From Methanolobus bombayensis (GTDB taxonomy: Archaea; Halobacteriota; Methanosarcinia; Methanosarcinales; Methanosarcinaceae): a stretch of DNA of 64,000 nt. A program made the translations under genes and the position numbers. Positions 52,769-62,255 of the stretch are shown in pieces; within the stretch, counting starts at the first letter, position 1; the number at the start of each line of letters is the position of its first letter. A model generated the notes under the pieces. The model worked only from the letters and a program-made list of their open reading frames with translations, did not search any database and had not been told where the DNA came from. Location: positions 310,001 to 374,000 of the forward strand of contig NZ_JAGGKD010000001.1 in the NCBI RefSeq assembly GCF_017873415.1. Reading direction: 5' to 3'.

Positions 52769-53803
52769 ATGGGTTATGATAATTTTTTTAAGGAGAAATC
52801 AATCCTGGTAACCGGAGGGGCAGGGTCAATTGGCAGTGTATTGGTAAGGAAATTGCTTGAATTCGATCCTGAAGTGGTTAGGGTCTTTGATAATAATGAG
52901 ACTGAAATATTCAATCTCTACAATGAGCTAGGTTCAGACAGAATACGACCGTTGATAGGTGATGTCAGAGACAAAGAAAGGATATCAAGAGCTCTTGAGG
53001 GTATTGATATTCTATTTCATGCTTCAGCTTTAAAACATGTTCCTCTCTGTGAATATAACCCTCTTGATGCCGTAAAGACAAATATTCTTGGTACACAGAA
53101 TGTGATGGACGCAGCACTTGATCATGAAATTGAAAAAGTGATCTTAATAAGTACGGACAAAGCAGCAAACCCTACTAATGTAATGGGAGCTACCAAGCTA
53201 CTTGCTGAAAGGTTGACCGTTTCAATGAACTACTACAAGGGCAAGAGAAAAACATCATTTTCATGTGTTCGTTTTGGGAATGTCCTTAACACTCGTGGTT
53301 CAGTTATACCTCTTTTCAAAAATCAAATAATGAAAGGTGGTCCGGTAACTCTTACTGACCCTGATATGACTCGTTTTATGATGACAATCGAAAAAGCTGT
53401 TGACCTTGTATTCGAAGCAAGCAGGATATCTTCAGGAGGCGAAATATTTATTCTGAAAATGCCTGTGATCAATATCAGGGAATTGGCAGAGGTCATGATC
53501 GAAAAATTTGCTCCTGAATATGGCTACAACTTCGCAGATATAACTGTTGAGGACATAGGCAAAAGGCCTGGTGAAAAGCTGTATGAGGAATTAATGACCG
53601 AGCACGAGGCTGAAAATGCTTATGAGGATGATAGGATGTTTATTTTGCCAACAGAGAATATGGGTCTTGCAGAAAGTTTCCTGTTAAATATTCCCGAAGG
53701 ATTTGTGAAAACCCAAAAAGCAGTGTATTCGTCTAATTCTAATGATTCTGATCGCTTAAGTAAAGAAGGAATCAAAGTACTATTGGATAAAATCTTTATT
53801 TGA
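52769..53803 (+). CDS. UDP-GlcNAc 4,6-dehydratase (PseB/LegB-like)
   Basis: 344 residues from ATG 52769. An extended SDR: the NAD(P) motif VTGGAGSIGSVL, the Thr-Asp-Lys triplet in STDKAANP and a MGATK in place of the usual YxxxK, as in FlaA1/PseB/CapD enzymes. It produces a 4-keto-6-deoxy sugar nucleotide. Whether C5 is inverted (pseudaminate) or retained (legionaminate, bacillosamine) cannot be read directly. The hydrolysing epimerase nearby favours retention. It overlaps no neighbour; the aminotransferase ends 2 nt earlier. Confidence 0.85.
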   Translation: MGYDNFFKEKSILVTGGAGSIGSVLVRKLLEFDPEVVRVFDNNETEIFNLYNELGSDRIRPLIGDVRDKERISRALEGIDILFHASALKHVPLCEYNPLDAVKTNILGTQNVMDAALDHEIEKVILISTDKAANPTNVMGATKLLAERLTVSMNYYKGKRKTSFSCVRFGNVLNTRGSVIPLFKNQIMKGGPVTLTDPDMTRFMMTIEKAVDLVFEASRISSGGEIFILKMPVINIRELAEVMIEKFAPEYGYNFADITVEDIGKRPGEKLYEELMTEHEAENAYEDDRMFILPTENMGLAESFLLNIPEGFVKTQKAVYSSNSNDSDRLSKEGIKVLLDKIFI

Positions 53804-53807
53804 CGAT

Positions 53808-54962
53808 GTGTTTCCAAGCGTATTTAATGGTGTAATATTGACCCAACGATTTTTAGCCATAGCTTCAAGATATAATCATGTTTCTACTCTTGATCCGGTA
53901 GTTAAAACCTTCAAAAAAAGGAGTAGGAGGATTATCTATTTGAATGTGTCCTCATTTTATGAAAGAGTAAACAGTAAATGCTCTAAAAGAAGTATAACTT
54001 CTGGGTCAGCAAGTTTATATCAAACCAGAATTATAGATAAAAGAACTCTATTAAAAGATAGACTGTTGGATATTTGTGTTCTCTTCTCTTCCTTGCTTTT
54101 GAGGATATATAGGCCTTCAACGATATTGGTCGTAAGTGAAAATACCCTCCCAGAGAAAATAGCTGTTTTGGCTTCTAACAAGTTGCATATACCTACTATA
54201 AGGATACAAGAAGGTGTATACGGCAAATCTTATGTTCCCGGTATCATAAAGGTCAATATGCTCGCTGTAATGGGTCCATTCTTTAAAAGCCTCCTTATTG
54301 ATTGTGGTGTTTCATCAAATATGATCACTGTTACAGGACAACCCCGGTATGATTCCCTGTTCCAACGCAAAATGGAAAAAAGCTGTGTTTTTACAAAGCA
54401 GGAGTTAGATTTGCCTTCGGACAAAAAACTAGTATTGCTTGCAACACAACCTGTCAGTGATGATCAAAGGTGGGCCTTAATTTATTCAGTTTGCAATACT
54501 ATTAGAGATAATTCTGAAATATTATTAATGATAAAACCCCATCCATCTGAATCAAATGACCTGCACGAAAAGGTGGTACATGAAACTCAGATACAAAATT
54601 ATATGTTTTGTGAAAATATGGACATTATTGATTTGGTAAATGTTTGTGATGTTCTCATAACTATTCATTCCACTGTGGCTTTAGAAGCTATGTTTTTTGA
54701 AAAGCCAGTAATAACTGTTAATTATAGTGGGCAGGAAGATATAATGTCCTATGCTGAAGAAGGTGCAGCAATTGGTGTGTACTCTTTTAATGAATTAACT
54801 TTAGCTTTAGACAAGGCTCTACACGATGATTATTTGATTTCGCAGCTAAGGAAAAAACAAAAAGTATATTTGCATGATTATTTATATAGGATAGATGGTA
54901 AGGCATCAGAGAGAATAGTAACTATTGCGGAAACATTGGTGTATGATGAAAGGTGTATTTAA
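53808..54962 (+). CDS. GT-B-like surface polysaccharide protein, paralogue of the 645-aa protein
   Basis: 384 residues with a probable GTG start at 53808, 4 nt after the dehydratase. It shares with the protein at 45778-47715 the motifs TGQPRYD, LLATQP, LMIKPHPSE and the NVCDVLITIHSTVALEAM block followed by KPVITVNYSGQED. GAAIGVYS is common to both. This places it in the same GT-B-like family. It lacks that protein's extra N-terminal 250 residues. It is probably a transferase acting on the CMP-nonulosonate product. Its stop overlaps the start of the radical SAM gene by one base. Confidence 0.7.
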   Translation: MFPSVFNGVILTQRFLAIASRYNHVSTLDPVVKTFKKRSRRIIYLNVSSFYERVNSKCSKRSITSGSASLYQTRIIDKRTLLKDRLLDICVLFSSLLLRIYRPSTILVVSENTLPEKIAVLASNKLHIPTIRIQEGVYGKSYVPGIIKVNMLAVMGPFFKSLLIDCGVSSNMITVTGQPRYDSLFQRKMEKSCVFTKQELDLPSDKKLVLLATQPVSDDQRWALIYSVCNTIRDNSEILLMIKPHPSESNDLHEKVVHETQIQNYMFCENMDIIDLVNVCDVLITIHSTVALEAMFFEKPVITVNYSGQEDIMSYAEEGAAIGVYSFNELTLALDKALHDDYLISQLRKKQKVYLHDYLYRIDGKASERIVTIAETLVYDERCI

Positions 54963-55945
54963 TGGCTGAAAGTTCTAAAAACAATTCGGAATCCAGTATC
55001 AGTGATAAAATCTATAAGGTCAGAAAATGGGGTTTGATCCCAAGTCTTAAGTGGTATTATTATGTTCATTACAAGATAGGGAGTTTGCAGAAAATAAGAA
55101 AGACTGCAAATTTCCCTCTGAATATGATGATGGAGGTCACGAATCATTGCAATTTGAAATGTATTATGTGTCCGCGAGAGATTATGACTCGGAAAGAGGG
55201 TGTCATGGACCTAGAATTATTTAAGAAAGTAATAGATGACACAACAAAATTCAAAAAGCCTTATCTTTTGACCCTGCACTTTTCCGGAGAACCGCTTATA
55301 AATAAGAAATTACCAGAAATGATAAGATACGCAAAAGATAAAGGTGTCCCAATAGTCAAGTTCAATTCGAATGCTATGCTTCTTGATGAAAAGATGTCTG
55401 AACAGATTCTTGGATCCGGACTGGATATTCTGACAATTGCAATTGAATCGACAAAAGACATTCATGATAAGTTCAGGGTTGGTTCCGATTTTGAGCAGGT
55501 CACAAGAAATGTTCAGAATATTGTTGAAATGAAAAAGAAAAAAGGATTAAAGAAACCTTCTATCAGGGTCCAAATGCTAACTTCCAAGGATACTGATGAA
55601 AAGGATATACAGGCTGGAATTGATTTGTGGGAGCCAATTGTTGATTATGTGAAGATTGAGTCGATTTCAACGGCTGGAGGACAAATTGAGGATTTCGGCT
55701 CAACAAGATCACAGAAAAAGTTATGCAAGGAGATATGGACCAACATGGTTATTCTGTGGAATGGGGATGTGACCGTTTGTTGTGTTGACCATAACGCTGC
55801 CCTTAAAGTCGGGAATGTAAATGAGAGCTCCATTGAAGAGATATGGAATGGTGAAAAATACCAAAGACTTCGTGACCTTCACAGAAAAGGAGATCTTGAC
55901 AAAATACCTTTGTGTGATAGTTGTCTGAATGCAAATCATGGATAA
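54962..55945 (+). CDS. Radical SAM protein with SPASM-like C-terminus
   Basis: 327 residues from ATG 54962. The radical SAM CxxxCxxC is C63-C67-C70 (NHCNLKCIMC), followed by GEP in FSGEPLIN. The C-terminal segment has several cysteines (VTVCCVDH, PLCDSC) as in SPASM domains that hold extra Fe-S clusters. The N-terminal 45 residues include a hydrophobic WYYYVHYKIG. In glycan clusters such enzymes are thought to modify sugars or peptides by radical chemistry. The substrate is unknown. Confidence 0.85.
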   Translation: MAESSKNNSESSISDKIYKVRKWGLIPSLKWYYYVHYKIGSLQKIRKTANFPLNMMMEVTNHCNLKCIMCPREIMTRKEGVMDLELFKKVIDDTTKFKKPYLLTLHFSGEPLINKKLPEMIRYAKDKGVPIVKFNSNAMLLDEKMSEQILGSGLDILTIAIESTKDIHDKFRVGSDFEQVTRNVQNIVEMKKKKGLKKPSIRVQMLTSKDTDEKDIQAGIDLWEPIVDYVKIESISTAGGQIEDFGSTRSQKKLCKEIWTNMVILWNGDVTVCCVDHNAALKVGNVNESSIEEIWNGEKYQRLRDLHRKGDLDKIPLCDSCLNANHG

Positions 55946-56302
55946 GGTCTCTATTGTGGCTGATAAGAACAATGTCAGGATACTGCTGACCACATATTCA
56001 TGTAACTAATGGATGATCTCAAAATTAGCTATCTTTAGAGTACAAAGTCACTCCAATTGACAAGAACGGAAATGATGATATTTTCATTTTGATCGTCGAC
56101 TCTTTACTGAATCATATGCTCACAGATAGGTTCCATTTGTAAGGAAAATGGGGTAAAGGATTGAAGGAATAAATTTAGTGCATTCTTTGGAAGAAACTGG
56201 AAAAAGACCGCCACGATCAAATAGCATTTGAAGTATTGTGGTCTAAAAGCGACTCAATGGATACCAACAGCTTTAAAGTCTTGATGTTTTAATTGAAAGC
56301 AA
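55946..56302. other. 357-nt segment with decayed coding remnants
   Basis: No intact gene. On the plus strand, short open stretches with coding-like composition appear (EYKVTPIDKNGNDDIFILI near 56040-56100 and a C-terminal-like KKLEKDRHDQIAFEVLWSKSDS near 56185-56280), separated by stops. They look like pieces of one broken gene, possibly from an element or a lost glycan gene. I cannot name it. Confidence 0.35.
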
Positions 56303-57796
56303 ATGCAAAAGAAAGAACGGATCATTCTGGATGCTTCTCACTATTCTGCAGTCCGGCTGGTTACAAGAATCCTACTTATCTTACGAGGAATAATTGTAGC
56401 TAGATTACTTGGTCCATCTCTTTTTGGTATTTGGAACATACTGCTAGTATTTCTAAGCTATAGTCAGCATTCCCATCTGGGCTTACGTGAAGCAATGCTT
56501 AAGGAAATACCATTCTACAAAGGTAGGATGGAGCCGGAAAGGTCCGAACTGGTTAAAAACACTGTTTATTATGAGATGATTTTTATATCCCTTGCAATTA
56601 GTGCAAGTCTTCTCTTAGCATCGTTCTTATTGCCTGATACTTATTCTTCAGTATTTATCACTGGTTTAAGGTTAATTGCGCTGGTAGTTATATTACAACA
56701 ACTTTACTCTTTTTACTTAGGTCTGTTAGCTGCAAATAGTAATTTTATAGTAATAGGAAAAATAACATTGATTTTCACATTTTTGAGTGTTATTACAATA
56801 TATCCACTCATTTTGATGTATGAATTGAACGGAGCTATTTTTTCAATAACTATCAGTTATGTTATTGCCCTGATACTTATCAGGAAAACAAAAAGATATA
56901 TTTTTCATATGAATATTAGGTTCGATGAAATTGTAAGACTTTTAAAAGTTGGTTTCCCTCTATTATTAATATCTTTTATGTATGAGTTGCTTGGAAGTAT
57001 TGATAAATTGATGATTGCAGGTCTTATCAATGAAACAGAATTAGGATATTATAGTATTGGGGTTGTTATCGCAAATTTGATATTTTATGTCCCATCAGTT
57101 ATAGGGTCAGTTATATTTCCAAGTATGATGGAAATACGCGGAGCAACTGATAAGCTAAACCATTTAAAAAATTATATAATAGAACCCACATTTGCTCTTT
57201 CTTACTTAATGCCTCTTATCATTGGGGTGACGTACCTGATGTTCCCTTTATTTATCAAAGGTATTTTGCCTGAATATATTCCGGGGGTCAATGCAGCAAA
57301 GATCTTAGTCGTACTTATGTTTTTTATGTCTCTGAGCACAATATCAAATAAATTTGCAATAGCAATTGACAAGCAATCCAGTCTTTTTATGCTTCAGATA
57401 TTTGCCCTTTTTTTGAATGTAGCTCTAAATTATACTTTTATTATGATAGGATGGGGGATAGAAGGCGTTTCTTTAGGAACGGGTATTACGTATATTGTTT
57501 ATGGAAGCATGGTCATAACATACTCCACATCCAAGGTATATAGTAGGCTCACTGATCAGCTCAAGTTCTTTGCAAAAATTTATCTTCCATTTTTTTATCT
57601 TGCTATCTTGCTTTTCTTGATAGAGTATGTTCTTTTAGCAGAAAAAGTAGATATAATTTCAACGATAAGTAAAACAATATTATTTGTACTGTTTAATATC
57701 CCTCTGTTCATATACCTAAATAGAAAAACCAATGTTGTACACAGTTTTATTCGAATATTAAAATCAATAAAATGGAACAAACAAAGAAATACTTAG
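56303..57796 (+). CDS. Polysaccharide flippase (Wzx/RfbX, MOP superfamily)
   Basis: 497 residues with about 12-14 hydrophobic segments. The N-terminal ILRGIIVARLLGPSLFGIWN is typical of O-antigen/teichoic-acid flippases of the PST family, as are the repeated LGYYSIGVVIANLI-type helices. It would move lipid-linked glycans across the membrane, so that AglB can use them outside. It lies between two decayed stretches. The ATG at 56303 is accepted because no closer in-frame alternative preserves the first helix. Confidence 0.85.
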   Translation: MQKKERIILDASHYSAVRLVTRILLILRGIIVARLLGPSLFGIWNILLVFLSYSQHSHLGLREAMLKEIPFYKGRMEPERSELVKNTVYYEMIFISLAISASLLLASFLLPDTYSSVFITGLRLIALVVILQQLYSFYLGLLAANSNFIVIGKITLIFTFLSVITIYPLILMYELNGAIFSITISYVIALILIRKTKRYIFHMNIRFDEIVRLLKVGFPLLLISFMYELLGSIDKLMIAGLINETELGYYSIGVVIANLIFYVPSVIGSVIFPSMMEIRGATDKLNHLKNYIIEPTFALSYLMPLIIGVTYLMFPLFIKGILPEYIPGVNAAKILVVLMFFMSLSTISNKFAIAIDKQSSLFMLQIFALFLNVALNYTFIMIGWGIEGVSLGTGITYIVYGSMVITYSTSKVYSRLTDQLKFFAKIYLPFFYLAILLFLIEYVLLAEKVDIISTISKTILFVLFNIPLFIYLNRKTNVVHSFIRILKSIKWNKQRNT

Positions 57797-58292
57797 TAAT
57801 AACTAAAAGTTAATTCTATTGATTCAAGTGGATCTACTAATGGTCATTCCTGAAGCAAGCATCTCCAACTACACTATATGAATAATTGTTACCAAATTCA
57901 AGATTTGGATGAACCTTTACATGATATCAGCATGTTAATAAATTGTTTAAACAATACCACAAAAATAATAAACCAAAGTCTTTGAAATGTATAAAGGTTA
58001 TGGTTCAGAATTAATAATATAAGAACAATATCAATCGATACTATGATTCCTCTATAAAAAGCAAAGTGCCATAGAAAATTGGAACAAGAACTCTGAAAAG
58101 CAGTTCACTACTATAGAAACTTTGTCAAGAGAAGATATGAGAAAGAAGCAAAGGCTAAAAAATACTATAATCTACCAAAGAAGTTTGATAGTAGCTATTA
58201 GTGCACAACAGTAACAAGAATATATCCATCTCTTAATGCCATTATATTATATAATTTGAATCTAATGTAGTATCACACTCAATGGAGTACAT
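57797..58292. other. 496-nt gap, mostly non-coding with short remnants
   Basis: No complete gene. On the plus strand a 55-codon stretch near 58050-58215 (KSAIENWNKNSEKQFTTIE-like, lysine-rich, ending SAQQ-stop) has coding-like composition but lacks a start and a ribosome site. The remainder is AT-rich. A TATA-like ATTATATAATTTG at about 58242-58258 probably serves the GT2 gene. Confidence 0.35.
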
Positions 58293-59414
58293 ATGAATCT
58301 CCCAATTGCCCTCACTTTAAGCGTATCTGCCATCCCTATTACAGTCTATTTCATTTACATAATTGCATCTTTTATCTCAAAACCACCTTTTACAGAAACT
58401 CTAAAGTCCTTACCTAATGTCAGCATTGTAATCCCTGCCTACAACGAAGAACTTGTCATTGAAGAACGTCTCAAAAACCTTGCAGAATCATATCCAAAAG
58501 ATAAGATGGAAATCATAGTTTCAAACGACGGTTCAAATGATTCTACGAAAGACATAGCAAAAAAAGCACTTGATGATTATGCACTAAATGGAAAAGTTAT
58601 CACGCATGAAAGAAGTGGTGTAAACAAAGCTATAAACAGGGGCATAGAGCAATCATTTAATGAAATAGTAGTTATAACAGGTGCAGATGGTCTTTTCGAT
58701 GAGAATACCATCCCTGATCTTATGGCGGTACTCACAAGTAGCGATGACATTGGTGCTGTTTCAGGTGACATGATAACCTATTCAGAAGGTGATACACTGT
58801 TCTCCAAGTCCGAAAGTGCCTATCGCTCCATCTATGGAAGGATATGTACATGGGAAAGCAATCTTCATTCCACATATTGTTTTAACGGAGCAGTAGTTGC
58901 TTTCAAGAAAAAGGCTGCTTCCTCACTTAATACTCGCAGAGGTGCCGATGATGCCAGTATGGCATTGTCTGTTATACGTAATGGGTATAAATGTAAATAT
59001 GTTCCATCCGCAAAGTTTTATGAACTCGTTCCTCATGAATTCAGTGAACAACGTCGTCAGAAAATCCGCAGGGCTACAAGATTACTTGAGGCCACGATTT
59101 TTAACAATGATGTTTTTTCTCCAAAATATGGTAAATTTGGTATGATAATTTATCCATTGAGATTTTTGATGTTTGCTGTAGTTCCGACAACATTTTTCCT
59201 GTCGTTGATATTGTGGACTCTAGTACTTGCTTCAATGAACTTGATCTATGGTTTCGCTTTCATAGTTTTCATTGTATTTCTTGTCCTGATGGGCAATATT
59301 CATACTAATATTGTCTCATCCTTTATTATCTATCAAGGATACCTACTGATAGGCTTGTTCAATATGTTGAGAGATGTGCACATATGGGAGCCCAATAAAA
59401 GAACTAAAATATAA
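58293..59414 (+). CDS. Membrane-associated GT2 glycosyltransferase
   Basis: 373 residues. An N-terminal membrane helix (about 1-28) precedes a GT-A domain (VSIVIPAYNEE, VSNDGSNDST, TGADGLFDE as the acidic sugar-nucleotide site, RGADDASMAL, EQRRQKIRRATRL). Two to three C-terminal membrane helices follow (FAVVPTTFFLSLILWTLV, FAFIVFIVFLVLMG). It resembles dolichol-phosphate-sugar synthases or processive enzymes of the GT2 family. Acceptor unknown. It begins the last part of the island. Confidence 0.85.
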   Translation: MNLPIALTLSVSAIPITVYFIYIIASFISKPPFTETLKSLPNVSIVIPAYNEELVIEERLKNLAESYPKDKMEIIVSNDGSNDSTKDIAKKALDDYALNGKVITHERSGVNKAINRGIEQSFNEIVVITGADGLFDENTIPDLMAVLTSSDDIGAVSGDMITYSEGDTLFSKSESAYRSIYGRICTWESNLHSTYCFNGAVVAFKKKAASSLNTRRGADDASMALSVIRNGYKCKYVPSAKFYELVPHEFSEQRRQKIRRATRLLEATIFNNDVFSPKYGKFGMIIYPLRFLMFAVVPTTFFLSLILWTLVLASMNLIYGFAFIVFIVFLVLMGNIHTNIVSSFIIYQGYLLIGLFNMLRDVHIWEPNKRTKI

Positions 59415-59474
59415 AGTGAATATTGTTTTTCTGTATGGTAGTATTTTTATATCTTCCTGATAATAGTATTTCCA

Positions 59475-60542
59475 ATGTCACAAGTCGCTGTCCGGAAAAC
59501 CACACCATCTACTGTAATAGAGGACTACAGTAAACTGATGCGTAGCATTGATTATCAGCAATATCTTCCAAAGGATAAAAAAACAATTATCAAACTTAAT
59601 TTGTCTTGGTCGCTTTATTTCCCTGCCTGTTCCACAGAACCCTGGCAGCTTGAAGCAATACTAAAAACAATGAGAGAAGATGGCTATGAAGATATTGTAG
59701 CCATGGAAAACAAAACAGTAGTTACCAACCCAATGAAAGGAGCCAGACAGAATAAGTGGATTCCTATTCTTGAAAAGTATGATGTTGATTTTGTTCCATT
59801 GACTGATGTGGAATGGGTGGACTATAAACCTAAATCTGAAATGCTTGCAATGTATAAGGTTTTTCCAGATGGATTCAAAATACCAAAACCATTTATTGGA
59901 GCTAATGTTCTTCATTTGCCAACCCAGAAAACACACGGACATACAACCATGACCGGAGCACTCAAAAATGCCTTTGGTGGTCTTCTAAGGGAAAGAAGAC
60001 ACCATTCTCATAAATACATTCATGAGGTACTTGTTGACCTGTTATCCATACAGAAAGAAATTCACACAGGTATATTTGCAGTAATGGACGGAACAGTATG
60101 TGGTGACGGTGCAGGTCCAAGAACAATGATTCCCGAAATTAAAAATTATATTCTTGCAAGTGGTGATCAGGTTGCAATTGATGCAGTGAGCGCCAAGATG
60201 ATGGGCTTTGATCCATTGTCAATTGATCAGATACGGCTTGCAGACGGGAAAAGTCTGGGTGTAGGTGATGTCAGCAACATAGAAGTAGTTGGTGAAGACA
60301 TTAGTAATGTCAATTATCATTTCAGCACCGGTGAAAGTCTCGTAATTCAGGGGGATAAATTGTTCAGAAAAGGCCCTCTAAGTTTTGTAGAGCCCATACT
60401 GTTTCACACTCCTCTTTTCAAAGTACCTATAATGGCTTCAGCAGGTTATCATGACTATTTCTGGTATCCACTTGTCGGAAAAAAACGTGTGAATGAATTT
60501 ATGAAAACAGAATGGGGACAATTATTCAAGAAGTATGACTAA
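59475..60542 (+). CDS. DUF362 family protein
   Basis: 355 residues. The N-terminal VAVRKTTPSTVIEDYSKLM and the LNLSWSLYFPACSTEP region match the DUF362 form, which is common in archaea. The C-terminal half shows GDQVAIDAVSAKMMGFDPLSIDQI, typical of the family. There is no Fe-S ferredoxin tail. The function is unknown; the island context suggests a role with lipid-linked sugars. It lies 14 nt before the GT-C enzyme. Confidence 0.8.
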   Translation: MSQVAVRKTTPSTVIEDYSKLMRSIDYQQYLPKDKKTIIKLNLSWSLYFPACSTEPWQLEAILKTMREDGYEDIVAMENKTVVTNPMKGARQNKWIPILEKYDVDFVPLTDVEWVDYKPKSEMLAMYKVFPDGFKIPKPFIGANVLHLPTQKTHGHTTMTGALKNAFGGLLRERRHHSHKYIHEVLVDLLSIQKEIHTGIFAVMDGTVCGDGAGPRTMIPEIKNYILASGDQVAIDAVSAKMMGFDPLSIDQIRLADGKSLGVGDVSNIEVVGEDISNVNYHFSTGESLVIQGDKLFRKGPLSFVEPILFHTPLFKVPIMASAGYHDYFWYPLVGKKRVNEFMKTEWGQLFKKYD

Positions 60543-60556
60543 ATCAGGAGATTATT

Positions 60557-62137
60557 ATGTCATCTGATGCTTACCCGGAAAAAAACAAGGAAGAAACCAA
60601 TTCTGTGGTTTCTGAAAAAAAAGGATTCATATCTCATATTTCAAATTCCTTCAGCTCAAAAATTGAATTACAGATAATATTCGCTATTACATGCTTGGCT
60701 GCAGTTTTAAGAATTTACCAGCTTGGGGCAGAATCCCTGTGGCTTGATGAAGTAACCACTTATTTAATATCCTCAAACACTCTTGCCGGAATTATTGAAT
60801 CAACATCTGGCGATGTACATCCGCCACTCTACTACATTTTAGTTCACATTTTTCTTGTTGCAGGGAACTCAGAGTTTGCCTTGAGGTTCCCATCCATGCT
60901 GCTTGGGGTTTTCAGTGTTCCGGTTTTGTACTTGTTAGCAACCAGACTTTTCAGTCATAAAGAGGGACTCATTAGTTCATTCCTGCTTGCAATTTCACTG
61001 ATGCATATTTATTATTCTCAGGAAGCAAGGATGTATTCAATGCTTATGTTTTTATCATTGTGTTCTATTTATTTCTTCTATCTTGCAGTTGAGGATAACA
61101 AAAAGATTTACTGGATCCTATTTTCATTGTTTACTGTATTGAATATTTATACTCACTATTTTGGTTTTTTTATTTTTCCAATAGAGATACTTTTTTATAT
61201 GCTTACAGGTCTGTCTTTTTCCCGGGAGTCCAATATTAAATATCCGATTGCATTGAAGGATGCAGGACAATTCAGGATTTTTACAATAAATATTCTGACC
61301 ATTGTTTTACTGATAATTCCTAGGATACAGGTTTTCCTCGAACAGGCTGCATCCAGGGTTGGAGGTGAAGTTACATGGGGAATTGGACCATCTTATTTAA
61401 TTCCAATATTATTTTCACGTTTTACAACTTATTCCTCATCCCCCTCTCTTCTCTTCTTAATACTTTTTGTTGCAGGGGCAATTGCTGTTATATTGCAAAA
61501 TAAAAGACAATCTCTGTTACTGGGAATGTGGTTTATTTTGCCTATCCTTGTAAGTTTTTACCTTTCTTCAGTTATGCCTTTCCAGCCAAGGTATCTGATT
61601 TTTATTTTGCCAGCATTTTTAATACTGGTTGCCCGTGGTATTGTTTCAATACCTCTATTGTTCATTTCAGAAACTCAGCATTCCGGAAAAAAGAAAAAGG
61701 AAATGAAAAAAGAATCTGTGAATAAGCAAATAATTTTAACAATTTTGATTGTACTTTCCCTAGTGCTTACTTCAGCTGGTTCTTTAGCTGATTATTATTC
61801 AACAGCACAGAAAAATGACTGGAAGGAGGTATCAAGAGTAATTGAATCCAATACCCAGCAAGGAGATGTAGTTGTTGCTCTTCCTTCTTATATATCAAAG
61901 CCTTTAAAGCATTATTATGATAACTCCAGTGATGGCACATATGTAAAAACTACTGGATACACTCATGAAGAGTTGGATTCAATTGTTTCACAAACTGCTC
62001 CGAATAAATTATTTTTTGTACTGACTGGTGATATAAATGCCGCAAATCCAGAGGGAACAGCAATATCTTGGCTGCAGTCCGATGCCCATGTTATATCTGT
62101 AGTTGGGGGAGTTTATATACTGACTCCAAATTCCTAA
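60557..62137 (+). CDS. Membrane GT-C glycosyltransferase (ArnT/PMT-like)
   Basis: 526 residues. A soluble N-terminal leader of about 35 residues precedes ten or more membrane helices. The first extracytoplasmic loop holds the acidic pair in SLWLDEVTT, and HPPLYYI lies in the next, as in ArnT/PMT GT-C enzymes that take sugars from polyprenyl phosphates. GGAG precedes the ATG. The C-terminal 100 residues are soluble (NDWKEVSRVIESNTQQGDVVV). The acceptor could be a lipid-linked glycan or a protein. Confidence 0.85.
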   Translation: MSSDAYPEKNKEETNSVVSEKKGFISHISNSFSSKIELQIIFAITCLAAVLRIYQLGAESLWLDEVTTYLISSNTLAGIIESTSGDVHPPLYYILVHIFLVAGNSEFALRFPSMLLGVFSVPVLYLLATRLFSHKEGLISSFLLAISLMHIYYSQEARMYSMLMFLSLCSIYFFYLAVEDNKKIYWILFSLFTVLNIYTHYFGFFIFPIEILFYMLTGLSFSRESNIKYPIALKDAGQFRIFTINILTIVLLIIPRIQVFLEQAASRVGGEVTWGIGPSYLIPILFSRFTTYSSSPSLLFLILFVAGAIAVILQNKRQSLLLGMWFILPILVSFYLSSVMPFQPRYLIFILPAFLILVARGIVSIPLLFISETQHSGKKKKEMKKESVNKQIILTILIVLSLVLTSAGSLADYYSTAQKNDWKEVSRVIESNTQQGDVVVALPSYISKPLKHYYDNSSDGTYVKTTGYTHEELDSIVSQTAPNKLFFVLTGDINAANPEGTAISWLQSDAHVISVVGGVYILTPNS

Positions 62138-62255
62138 CTAATCACCTTAAATATTATAATCGACTTACTAAATACTTTCCAAGTACCATCAGAGGATTAC
62201 ACACAAAATCTTAAAAATTTAAAAAAAATTGATTTTTAAAAGGATAAAGAGAGTT

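Noticed and set aside
47842-53803. Pseudaminic acid pathway
   Set aside because: The dehydratase has a PseB-like MGATK motif, but the hydrolysing epimerase is NeuC/LegG type and no PseG-like hydrolase is present, so a legionaminate-like route is favoured.
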